Below are positions 13,720-20,962 of a stretch of 20,962 nt of DNA, piece after piece. The notes beneath the pieces were generated by a model, which was not told where the DNA came from, did no database searches, and saw only the letters and a program-made list of their open reading frames with translations. Every line of letters starts with the position of its first letter. The stretch's first letter is position 1. Both the position numbers and the translations under genes were made by a program. The stretch is from Firmicutes bacterium UBA4916 (GTDB lineage: Bacteria; Bacillota; Clostridia; Tissierellales; Tepidimicrobiaceae): NCBI GenBank assembly GCA_002398845.1, contig DHBY01000006.1:1-20962 (forward strand), given 5' to 3'.

Positions 13720-13756
13720 ACATATTGAAAATAATATAAAAGTGAAGGATTAGGGA

Positions 13757-13805
13757 AAGATAGTCTAATAAGTTCTGTTATCAAAGGAACTTATTAGACT
13801 ATCTT
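13757..13805 (+). terminator. Long hairpin upstream of the PTS regulator (terminator or attenuator)
   Basis: A perfect 19-bp inverted repeat (13757-13775 with 13787-13805, arms AAGATAGTCTAATAAGTTC) with an 11-nt loop, followed by ATTTTAG. It ends 46 nt before the regulator's ATG. It either stops transcription arriving from the scar region or lies in the regulator's leader as an attenuator. I see no convincing promoter between it and the gene. Confidence 0.6.
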
Positions 13806-13851
13806 ATTTTAGCATTAATCGTTACAATTAATTTGGGATGAGGTGAAAAGA

Positions 13852-15816
13852 ATGTTTAGCCAAAGGGAAGTCGAAATAATAAAGTTTTTAATAGATCAAA
13901 ATGATTATATTAGTGGTGAAAAAATATCAACTTTTATTGGAATCTCATCTAAGACTTTACAAAAAGATATTAAAGTAATAAATCAACAACTTGAACTTGT
14001 AAATACAAATGCTCAAATATCTAGCATGAGAGGAAAAGGATATATTTTAGAGACAGATAATAAAGAAGTTTTTTATAAAGAATTACTAAGATTTTGTGAA
14101 GCAAATGCTAAAGACATGCGATTTATTCCCACAACTTCGGAAGGTAGAATAAATTATATAATTAAAAAGTTATTATTTTTAGAGCTTAAAGGAGAGCGAG
14201 GCATAACACAGTTACAATTTTGCGATAGTTTGTTTATTAGTTTGACTACTTTGAAAAGCGACCTAAACATAGTTAAGGAAAAATTACAGAAGTTTAATAT
14301 AGAAGTGGTGAAGTATGGAATAAAGGGTATTGCATTACAGGGCAACGAGGATGATTTGAGAAGTTGCATTAGATATTATATTTTTCAAAAACCTGAAAGT
14401 GATATAGTTGATTTGAATTGTATTACTCCAATATTTAAAAAAGAGCAGATAGAAATTGTAAAAGAAATATTAAGTTCTATTATTGGCAAAAGCAAAGTGG
14501 CGATAACGGATATAGGTTTTTATAATTTATTAATTCATATATTAATAGCCATAAGGAGAATTCAAAATAATAATAAAATAGAAAATATAGAATTTACCGA
14601 TGTATTAAAAAACACATATGAATACAATGTGGCTACAGAAATAGCTGGAAAAGTTTCGGAAGCAACAGGCGTAGAACTTCCTGAGGGCGAAGTATGTTTT
14701 ATAACTCAGCATTTATATACACAGAAAACTATAGGTAGCAGAGGCATAAAAAGACAACTAAACTTACCGAATAAATATCACTTATTAGTAAAAGAAGTTC
14801 TAGAAAATTTGAAAGAGACTATAGATATTGATTTTACTAAAGATGAATTACTGATTTGGAGTTTAGCTACTCATTTAAAGTCAGCTATTAATAGAATAAA
14901 ATTTGATATGAGCATAACAAATGATATGTTATATGAAATAAAGAGAAACTATTCTTTTACGTATAACATTGCACTTATAGCAGCCAATTTTATTGAAAAG
15001 ATTATAGGTAAATCCATAAGCGAAGACGAAGTAGGATTTATATGTTTGCACTTTGCTGCGGCATTTGAAAGATTAAAAGATGAAAGAAATAAGGAAAAAT
15101 TAAGAGCTTTAATAATATGTGCTTCTGGTCTTGGAACATCAATGGTATTATCTGCAAAGATAAAAAAAGAATTTAGTGATGCGATCCAAATAGTAAATGT
15201 TCTTCCTTTAAATAGGTTAGACTCTATTCCAATGGATGAATATGATGCTATTATATCAACAGTTAAAATTGATACTGCTGCTAATAATTTAAATGATAAA
15301 AAGGTAATATATACTTCTCCTATGTTGAAACAGGAAGATATTGCAACAATAAGAGATTTTATTAATTCCAACAAAAAAGTTTCTATATTGAGATTTTTGG
15401 AATTTACCGAAGAAGATTTATTTTTTGTTGATAAGGAATTTGAAACAAAGGAAGAGATAATTAATTATATGGTAAACAACATGATAAAGAAAGGATATTT
15501 AAAAGAAGAAGATAGGGAATCTTTTTTTAAGAGGGAAAACATTTCTTCTACAGAGATAGGCAATTTAATAGCCATACCCCATGCGTTAGATACTGATCCT
15601 GAAATAAGCAAAGTTTCTATATTGATGATGAAGAAACCAATAATTTGGGAAGAAGAACAGGTAAGGCTTGTGATCCTTATGAGTATTGAAAAAAGATTGT
15701 ATTTAGAATTTGGAGAAATAATAGAAGAATTATATTTAAGATTAGAAAATAAGGAAAAAGTTATTGAATTACTTAGTGCAAAAAATTACACTGAATTTAT
15801 TAAAATATTAAGATAG
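13852..15816 (+). CDS. PRD-containing PTS-responsive transcriptional activator (MtlR/ManR type)
   Basis: A 654-residue multi-domain regulator. Two N-terminal helix-turn-helix units occupy about 1-70 and 95-165. PRD1 follows with phosphorylatable His229 and His287, and PRD2 with His341 and His400. A GatB-like EIIB domain has Cys423 in ICASGLGTSM, and a C-terminal EIIA-like domain has His577 in IAIPHALD. All PTS phosphorylation residues expected for the family are present. These proteins activate sugar operons when PRD2 is phosphorylated by HPr and the EIIB/EIIA sites are unphosphorylated, which reports substrate uptake. ATG 13852 is chosen, with GAGGTG 6 nt upstream; an in-frame GTG at 13843 lies inside that site. 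The PTS genes follow directly. Confidence 0.9.
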   Translation: MFSQREVEIIKFLIDQNDYISGEKISTFIGISSKTLQKDIKVINQQLELVNTNAQISSMRGKGYILETDNKEVFYKELLRFCEANAKDMRFIPTTSEGRINYIIKKLLFLELKGERGITQLQFCDSLFISLTTLKSDLNIVKEKLQKFNIEVVKYGIKGIALQGNEDDLRSCIRYYIFQKPESDIVDLNCITPIFKKEQIEIVKEILSSIIGKSKVAITDIGFYNLLIHILIAIRRIQNNNKIENIEFTDVLKNTYEYNVATEIAGKVSEATGVELPEGEVCFITQHLYTQKTIGSRGIKRQLNLPNKYHLLVKEVLENLKETIDIDFTKDELLIWSLATHLKSAINRIKFDMSITNDMLYEIKRNYSFTYNIALIAANFIEKIIGKSISEDEVGFICLHFAAAFERLKDERNKEKLRALIICASGLGTSMVLSAKIKKEFSDAIQIVNVLPLNRLDSIPMDEYDAIISTVKIDTAANNLNDKKVIYTSPMLKQEDIATIRDFINSNKKVSILRFLEFTEEDLFFVDKEFETKEEIINYMVNNMIKKGYLKEEDRESFFKRENISSTEIGNLIAIPHALDTDPEISKVSILMMKKPIIWEEEQVRLVILMSIEKRLYLEFGEIIEELYLRLENKEKVIELLSAKNYTEFIKILR

Positions 15817-15823
15817 GGTGAAA

Positions 15824-16282
15824 ATGATGGATATAAGAGCTATGATAACAGAAAATACTATAGAATTTGATGCTGATTTAAAAACAAGAGAAGAGGTGCT
15901 AGAACATATTTCCGAAATACTAGTTAAGAACAATAGAGCAAATAATAAGGAAGTGATTTTCAATGGGTTTTTACAGAGGGAAAAAGAAGGAACAACTGGC
16001 ATAGGACTTCAATTGGCAATACCACATTGTAAAGAAGAGGATATATTGGAGCCAACGATAGTATACATTACGTTAAAAAATCCTATAGATTGGGATTCCT
16101 TAGATGAAAAACCAGTAAAAGTAGTTATTGGACTAGCTATACCTAAAAAATATGAAGGAACATTACATCTGGAGATTTTATCTGCTTTAGCATCTAATCT
16201 AATGGAAGATGATTTTAAGGATAAATTATTTAAAATTAATAATAAAGAAGAACTAATTAATTTTTTATATAAAAATTTATAA
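15824..16282 (+). CDS. PTS fructose-family EIIA component
   Basis: About 152 residues. The conserved phosphorylation site is His68 in GIGLQLAIPHCKEED, and the surrounding FLQREKEGTTGIG is the PTS_EIIA type 2 pattern. It accepts phosphate from HPr and passes it to the separate EIIB protein. Its start overlaps the regulator end closely: GGGTG spans the regulator stop, and ATG 15824 or 15827 is used. Close spacing means co-transcription with the regulator. In E. coli MngA the A, B and C domains are one polypeptide; here they are three genes. Confidence 0.9.
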   Translation: MMDIRAMITENTIEFDADLKTREEVLEHISEILVKNNRANNKEVIFNGFLQREKEGTTGIGLQLAIPHCKEEDILEPTIVYITLKNPIDWDSLDEKPVKVVIGLAIPKKYEGTLHLEILSALASNLMEDDFKDKLFKINNKEELINFLYKNL

Positions 16283-16299
16283 TTTAGGAGGTGAAAAAA

Positions 16300-16605
16300 A
16301 TGAAAATATTAGGAGTTACTTCATGCCCAACAGGAGTAGCACATACTAACATGGCAGCAAAGGCATTAGTAAAAGCAGGAGAAAAATTAGGACATACAGT
16401 AAAGGTAGAAAAACAGGGAGCATTAGGGATACAAAATAGGTTAACAAAAGAAGAAATTGCAGAAGCTGATGTTATTATCTTTGCAGTTGAGCAAAAAGTA
16501 AGAGAAGAAAATAGATTTAAGGGAAAAGTTATTTATAAAGTATCTGTATCAGCGCCAATTAAAAACGGTGTTAAGGTAATAGAAGATGCATTAAAATTAA
16601 TTTAA
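16300..16605 (+). CDS. PTS fructose-family EIIB component
   Basis: A 101-residue protein. MKILGVTSCPTGVAHTNMAA carries the phosphocysteine Cys9 in the CPTGVAHT loop that defines fructose-type EIIB. The domain then shows the KVEKQGALGIQNRLT segment and the IIFAVEQKV strand. It transfers phosphate from EIIA to the incoming sugar at EIIC. TAGGAGGTG precedes ATG 16300; a GTG at 16291 is part of that binding site. It starts 17 nt after the EIIA stop. Confidence 0.93.
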   Translation: MKILGVTSCPTGVAHTNMAAKALVKAGEKLGHTVKVEKQGALGIQNRLTKEEIAEADVIIFAVEQKVREENRFKGKVIYKVSVSAPIKNGVKVIEDALKLI

Positions 16606-16644
16606 TAAGCTTTAGATAAAATAATTTTAGGAGGCGTAAATACA

Positions 16645-17712
16645 ATGAAAGAATTTTTACAAGACCTTAAGAGACACATTTTAACTGGCATTTCATACAT
16701 GATTCCTTTTACTATTGCAGGTGCAGTAATAATGGGAATTGCAAGAGTAGGTGCAATGGCTTATGGGGTTACTGATATTTGGGATTCTGCACATTCAGCA
16801 GGAGCAGGGCTTATTCCATTTTTTCATACTTTAGACGGTTTAGGAGGATTAGCTTTAAATTTGATGTTGCCTATATTTGCCGGATATATAGCCTTTTCCA
16901 TTGCTGATAGACCGGCTTTAGTTGCAGGTTTCGTTGGTGGTGAATTGGCAAACAAACTTGGGACAGGCTTTTTAGGAGCATTAGCTGCTGGTATTATATC
17001 GGGATATATAGTATATTTTTTAGCTAATTCTATTAAATTACCAGAAAGTGCAAGTAGTGTATTACCCGTATTTATCTTACCTGTATTTGGCACGTTATTT
17101 ACAGTATTGATTATGCAATATATAATCGGTACTCCATTTACAGCTTTAAATAATGCATTGGTAGAATGGGTAACAGGAATGAGTGAAGGAAGTAGTGCAC
17201 TGGTATTAGCATTAGTAATAGGAGGTATGGTTGGCTTTGATCTTGGTGGGCCAGTAAATAAAGCTGCTGTTGTAACTGCTATGGCTTTAATATCGGAAAA
17301 TTTATTTATTGCTAACACAGCAGCACAAGTTGCAATCATTATACCTACTTTAGGATATGGTATTGCTACAATAGTAGGAAAGAAAAGATTTTCCGATGAA
17401 TTTGTAGAGGCAGGTAAAGCATCGTTTATTATGGGACTAGTTGGTATATCTGAAGGAGCAATACCATTTACACTTGTGGATCCAATAAGAATGATACCAG
17501 TTAATGTGGTAGGATGTGCTGTAGGAGCTGCAATTGCAGTATCAATGGGTGCAGTGAACACTATCCCGATATCTGGGATATACGGTTGGTTACTAGTAGA
17601 TAAGTGGCCAGTTTATGTATTAGGAATATTTGTAGGAGCCTTAATTGTAGCTTCAGGGGCGATTCTTCTTGGCAGAGGATTTGATTCAAACGAAGCAGAT
17701 GAAATTTTGTAA
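16645..17712 (+). CDS. PTS fructose-family EIIC permease
   Basis: A 355-residue integral membrane protein with about eight to ten segments. The opening KRHILTGISYMIPFTIAGAVIMGI and the late GLVGISEGAIPFTLVDPIRMIP (the substrate-site GISEGAIPF motif) are diagnostic of fructose-type EIIC. The central GGMVGFDLGGPVNKAA also fits. It binds and moves the sugar during phosphorylation. Clear AGGAGG about 11 nt upstream of the ATG. Within this family fructose, mannitol-like and mannosylglycerate permeases are hard to separate; the downstream GH38 alpha-mannosidase favours an alpha-mannoside such as mannosylglycerate. Confidence 0.9.
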   Translation: MKEFLQDLKRHILTGISYMIPFTIAGAVIMGIARVGAMAYGVTDIWDSAHSAGAGLIPFFHTLDGLGGLALNLMLPIFAGYIAFSIADRPALVAGFVGGELANKLGTGFLGALAAGIISGYIVYFLANSIKLPESASSVLPVFILPVFGTLFTVLIMQYIIGTPFTALNNALVEWVTGMSEGSSALVLALVIGGMVGFDLGGPVNKAAVVTAMALISENLFIANTAAQVAIIIPTLGYGIATIVGKKRFSDEFVEAGKASFIMGLVGISEGAIPFTLVDPIRMIPVNVVGCAVGAAIAVSMGAVNTIPISGIYGWLLVDKWPVYVLGIFVGALIVASGAILLGRGFDSNEADEIL

Positions 17713-17726
17713 TAAAGTTGTCAGTG

Positions 17727-17763
17727 GGGAGGGCTTATAAAAAAATAAACGCCCTCCCTATTT
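17727..17763 (+). terminator. Terminator-like hairpin after the EIIC gene
   Basis: GGGAGGGC (17727-17734) and GCCCTCCC (17751-17758) form a strong 8-bp GC stem around a 16-nt A-rich loop, followed by TATTT. The weak T-tract suggests partial termination, so the two downstream genes would be expressed at a lower level or from their own promoter. Confidence 0.7.
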
Positions 17764-17805
17764 AAATTATGATAAATATTAAAAATTAGGAGCTAGAATT
17801 AAATA

Positions 17806-18435
17806 ATGAAATTTAAAGACCAAAAAGAAAACATAACTTTATTTTTAATTGGGATACTTATACTAACGCTGGGAGTCGCGCTAATAATAAAGGCAGATTT
17901 AGGTGTAGGACCTTGGGATTCGGTTAATGTTGGTTTAAGTAAAATTTTAGGATTATCTGTGGGTGGTGCTGGTTTTATTATTGCTATAATTATGACTATA
18001 CTAGCAGGAATATTTCGAAATGGATCGTATAATATCAAAACATTAATGACAGCATTTGTTTTGAGTGGCTGTACTGATTTTTGGCTATTAGTTGTTAATT
18101 ATATTTCTTTTAAAGAAAACTTAGCAGAAAGAATAATATGCTTTATTATAGGAATTACATTATTATCTTTAGGCCTTGCTTTATACTTAATTTCTAAATT
18201 GTCTCCAAATTCACTAGATGATTGCATGGTGGCATTCAAAGAGAAATTTAATCTAAGTATAGTTAAGGCTAAGGTTATCATGGATGCTATAGGAATAGCT
18301 ATTGCATTTTTCGTATCAGGTCCCATAGGGATAGGTACTGTCATAATTACAGTTTTTGTAGGTCCATTGGTAGGTTTGTTTAATGGTAGATTAAGCAATT
18401 TAATAAAGATTTTAAACAAGTGTAATGTTGATTAA
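17806..18435 (+). CDS. YczE/YyaS/YitT-family integral membrane protein
   Basis: A 209-residue protein with about five membrane segments. The motif IIKADLGVGPWDSVNVGLSKILGL (about 26-49) is the hallmark of the YczE-type branch. A second similar half follows (LISKLSPNSLDDCMVAFKEKF). The family has no firm biochemical role. The ribosome binding site (TTAGGAG) lies unusually far, about 13 nt, from the ATG, and no closer in-frame start exists. Its place between the PTS permease and the mannosidase is unexpected and may reflect a substrate or product export role; that is speculation. Confidence 0.82.
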   Translation: MKFKDQKENITLFLIGILILTLGVALIIKADLGVGPWDSVNVGLSKILGLSVGGAGFIIAIIMTILAGIFRNGSYNIKTLMTAFVLSGCTDFWLLVVNYISFKENLAERIICFIIGITLLSLGLALYLISKLSPNSLDDCMVAFKEKFNLSIVKAKVIMDAIGIAIAFFVSGPIGIGTVIITVFVGPLVGLFNGRLSNLIKILNKCNVD

Positions 18436-18454
18436 TTTGAAAGGAAGATAATTT

Positions 18455-20962
18455 ATGGTTAAAGTAAATATTGTAAACCACACTCATTGGGATAGAGAGT
18501 GGTATTTTTCAACTATGGATTCTTTAGTTCTTAGTGATCAAGTTTTTACTGAAGTCTTGGATGAACTAAATAGGGATAAAGAAGCAAGTTTTTGCCTTGA
18601 TGGTCAGATATCTATTTTAGAAGATTACTTATCTATTAGGCCAGAGAAACTTAAGGAAATACAAAAACTAGTAAAAGAAGAAAGACTTTTTATAGGGCCA
18701 TGGTATACACAAACTGATACACAACTTGTATCAGTAGAATCAATTTTAAGAAATCTTACAATCGGGATAAACGAAGCAGAAAAGATTGGAGAATACATGA
18801 AAATTGGATATCTACCAGATACGTTTGGCTTTAATAGCCAAATGCCAACTATACTTCAAAGTTGTGGAATTGATAATATAATTTTTTGGAGAGGTATTGA
18901 TTATGATAAAATTAAATCACCTTATTTTATATGGAAAGGATTAGGAGATGAAAAAGTAATTGCCGTTAATTTTATTAATGGTTATGGTAGTATACCCAAG
19001 CTTTATGATGATAAGAATTTTAGAGATAACAAGCTATTTCCCTTAGTTAATAAGATTAAAGAGCTAACAAATTTAGAAGAAATAATTATACCTATAGGAA
19101 ACGATCAGGCAGGCATAACCCTTAATATACAAGAAAAAATTAATAATATTAACAAATATTCGGAAGATAGTTATTTCGCTAGTAACTATGAGAAATTTAT
19201 TGGTTTCCTAAGAAATAATAAATCGAAATTAAAAGTTTATGAGGGAGAGTTTAGAACCCCTAAAACAGGCCGTGTTCATAAAACAATAGGTTCAGTGCGT
19301 TACGATTTGAAGAAGAATAACTTTGATGCTGAACAGATGCTGTTAAATAGAGTTGAGCCACTTTATGCTATAGCTAAGAATCTAGGTTTAGATATAAGCA
19401 AAGAATTAATTATAAAGGCTTGGAAAAAGCTAATGGAGGGACAAGCCCATGATGGAATTTGTGGGTGTATAACAGATGATGTTGCAAGTGATATACTTTA
19501 TAGGATAAAACAAGTAAAAGAAATATGCGAAGGATTAGAAAACCTTATTAAATATAAATTATCAGAAAGAATAGGATTAAAACAAGACCAAGTAATTATT
19601 TTTAATACTTTACCTTATGAATATAAGGGTTATAAAAAAGTTGAATTTGTGAGTATGGACAAAGAGGTTATTTTAAAAGATGTAGAAAACTTTACTATAC
19701 TTAATATAGAAAAATTCGAAGAAAGAAAAAATATTTTAGTAGAATCACCAGAAGGAAATTATTATATTGATGAGGCCCTTTACTACAAAATAACAGCCTT
19801 AGTAAAGGTAAAGTTACCATCAATGGGATATAAAGTATTTCAAATTGAAAAATCTAAGGCTAATATGCTTGTTAATGATAACAGATTAGAAATTAAAAAT
19901 GAGTTTTATAATATAACTGTAAAAAAGAACAAACTATACCTTAAATTATTTAATGATGAGGTAATTGAAGACTTTATTATTTTTGAGGATTGCGGAAATG
20001 ATGGAGATACTTATGACTTTTCGCCTTTAAGAAATGATAAGCCAATATATTTTAGGGCCACAGAAGGTAAAAGACATATTGGCAATGGTATAGAAAAGTT
20101 AACTCTAAAAGGCAAAAAATCTTTACCAGAAAATCTTGAAGATAGAATATCTATGGAGAATCTTAACAAGTTGAATATAACTCTAGAAATCGTTTTGTTA
20201 GAAGGTTCACCAATAATTAACTGTAGAATAACCGTGGATAATAACATTAATAGCCATAGATTAAGGGTAGGAATCAGGTCAGAAATAAATTCACATGAAT
20301 CAATTGCATCAGTACCTTTTGGATATATTAAAAGGCCAACATTGGATATAAAAGATTGGCAAAGTAATTATCTAGAAAAACCAATTGATATAGAAGTTTT
20401 TGAAGAAACAGTATCGGTGACTGATAATAAAAATACTTTAAGTATTTATTCAAAAGGAATTAAGGAGTATCAAGTAGTTGATGACATAATGTATTTAACA
20501 TTATTATCTACCACATCTCAACTTGGGAAACCCGATTTATTATATAGACCAGGACGAGCTTCTGGGGATACAACAAAACAAGGACATATTATGATGCCTA
20601 CACCGTTAGCTGAGCAGAAAGGTATAAAAAAGTTTAGTTTTGGGATATCCATTAAGGAAGAAAATTTCAATGAAAGGGTAGTAGCAAAAAGATATGAAAC
20701 TTTTACGACTCAAAATATTTCATATCAAATGCAAACATTAAATAAATTTATTAATAGATTAGACAATAAGATACAGCCTTTGGAAAAAATAAAGAATGAT
20801 CTTGAAAGGGAATATAGCTTGCTATCCATTGATAACAATGTAGTGTTTAGTAGTATATCTCCATCTTTAAAGGATATAGACGCAGTTTTATTACGTGTTA
20901 AAAATCCTTCCTGTGAATCAATATTTATTGATAAAAAGGATTTTTCTAAATTTAAGAAATGG
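18455..20962 (+). CDS. mngB: GH38 alpha-mannosidase, MngB-like (3' end outside the window)
   Basis: Open frame of 836 codons to the last base, with no stop. AAAGGAAG lies 8 nt before ATG 18455. The N-terminus VNHTHWDREWYFS gives the metal ligands His11 and Asp13; the nucleophile is Asp122 in IGYLPDTFGF; His332-Asp333 in GQAHDGICG is the third metal site. GPWYTQTDTQLVSVESI and the HKTIGSVRYD segment match E. coli MngB closely, which hydrolyses 2-O-(6-phospho-mannosyl)-glycerate in the cytoplasm. There is no signal peptide, which fits a phosphorylated intracellular substrate delivered by the upstream PTS. Family length near 880 means about 40 residues are missing. Another phospho-alpha-mannoside is possible. 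Confidence 0.9.
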   Translation, partial: MVKVNIVNHTHWDREWYFSTMDSLVLSDQVFTEVLDELNRDKEASFCLDGQISILEDYLSIRPEKLKEIQKLVKEERLFIGPWYTQTDTQLVSVESILRNLTIGINEAEKIGEYMKIGYLPDTFGFNSQMPTILQSCGIDNIIFWRGIDYDKIKSPYFIWKGLGDEKVIAVNFINGYGSIPKLYDDKNFRDNKLFPLVNKIKELTNLEEIIIPIGNDQAGITLNIQEKINNINKYSEDSYFASNYEKFIGFLRNNKSKLKVYEGEFRTPKTGRVHKTIGSVRYDLKKNNFDAEQMLLNRVEPLYAIAKNLGLDISKELIIKAWKKLMEGQAHDGICGCITDDVASDILYRIKQVKEICEGLENLIKYKLSERIGLKQDQVIIFNTLPYEYKGYKKVEFVSMDKEVILKDVENFTILNIEKFEERKNILVESPEGNYYIDEALYYKITALVKVKLPSMGYKVFQIEKSKANMLVNDNRLEIKNEFYNITVKKNKLYLKLFNDEVIEDFIIFEDCGNDGDTYDFSPLRNDKPIYFRATEGKRHIGNGIEKLTLKGKKSLPENLEDRISMENLNKLNITLEIVLLEGSPIINCRITVDNNINSHRLRVGIRSEINSHESIASVPFGYIKRPTLDIKDWQSNYLEKPIDIEVFEETVSVTDNKNTLSIYSKGIKEYQVVDDIMYLTLLSTTSQLGKPDLLYRPGRASGDTTKQGHIMMPTPLAEQKGIKKFSFGISIKEENFNERVVAKRYETFTTQNISYQMQTLNKFINRLDNKIQPLEKIKNDLEREYSLLSIDNNVVFSSISPSLKDIDAVLLRVKNPSCESIFIDKKDFSKFKKW

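Noticed and set aside
16824..17561. A 245-codon minus-strand open frame opposite the EIIC gene
   Set aside because: It is a mirror of the EIIC coding sequence, rich in Pro/Thr/Ile as antisense frames of membrane proteins are, with no binding site or recognisable domain.
1..20962. CRISPR arrays, tRNA or rRNA genes, phage genes, replication origin
   Set aside because: No evenly spaced direct repeats, no cloverleaf or rRNA-like segment and no structural phage genes were seen on reading both strands. The palindromes are dispersed and not in an array.

Overview
The window is AT-rich (roughly 30-35% GC by eye), with strong AGGAGG-type ribosome binding sites, TTG/GTG starts, a Sec-coding in-frame TGA, a group II intron and clostridial-type palindromic repeats. 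This points to a low-GC Gram-positive anaerobe of the Clostridia/Tissierellia kind, probably one that ferments amino acids. The assignment comes from gene style and was not confirmed by any search.

Layout. (1) 1-680: the 3' end of an iron-dependent alcohol dehydrogenase converges on a UPF0756 (DUF441) membrane protein; a hairpin lies between them. (2) 774-4540: an operon of two overlapping ABC half-exporters whose motifs predict one degenerate and one catalytic ATP site, plus a 53-aa membrane protein and a terminator. (3) 4628-6062: a GNAT acetyltransferase and ribonuclease Z. (4) 6061-8820: a REP-associated tyrosine transposase (RAYT) gene bounded by inverted copies of one palindrome. A group II intron with its own reverse transcriptase/maturase sits between the transposase's Shine-Dalgarno sequence and its start codon. 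The exon-intron pairings EBS1-IBS1 and EBS2-IBS2 can be read directly. (5) 8881-9129: a small spore-protein-like gene and a hairpin. (6) 9325-13271: a cysteine/cystine island. It holds a sigma-54 enhancer-binding regulator with a four-cysteine sensor domain, repeated candidate activator sites, an excellent -24/-12 promoter, a collapsed cysteine-synthase-like remnant, a TcyP-type cystine symporter and a CxxU selenoprotein with a SECIS-like hairpin. (7) 13272-13851: a scar region made of a bidirectional terminator, a minus-strand mini-ORF broken at an A7 run, a truncated second copy of the small spore-protein-like gene, a REP palindrome and an ABC-exporter tail fragment. (8) 13852-20962: a sugar operon with a PRD/PTS regulator, split fructose-family EIIA, EIIB and EIIC, a YczE-like membrane protein and a GH38 alpha-mannosidase that runs off the window. 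It resembles a mannosylglycerate (MngA/MngB-type) uptake and cleavage system.

How it works together: the sugar operon would import and phosphorylate an alpha-mannoside, which the cytoplasmic GH38 enzyme then cleaves, with the PRD regulator sensing PTS phosphorylation. The cysteine island would switch on cystine import through sigma-54 when the regulator senses cysteine or a related signal. The most unusual arrangement is the intron that separates a transposase's ribosome binding site from its start codon, so splicing would create the translatable message.
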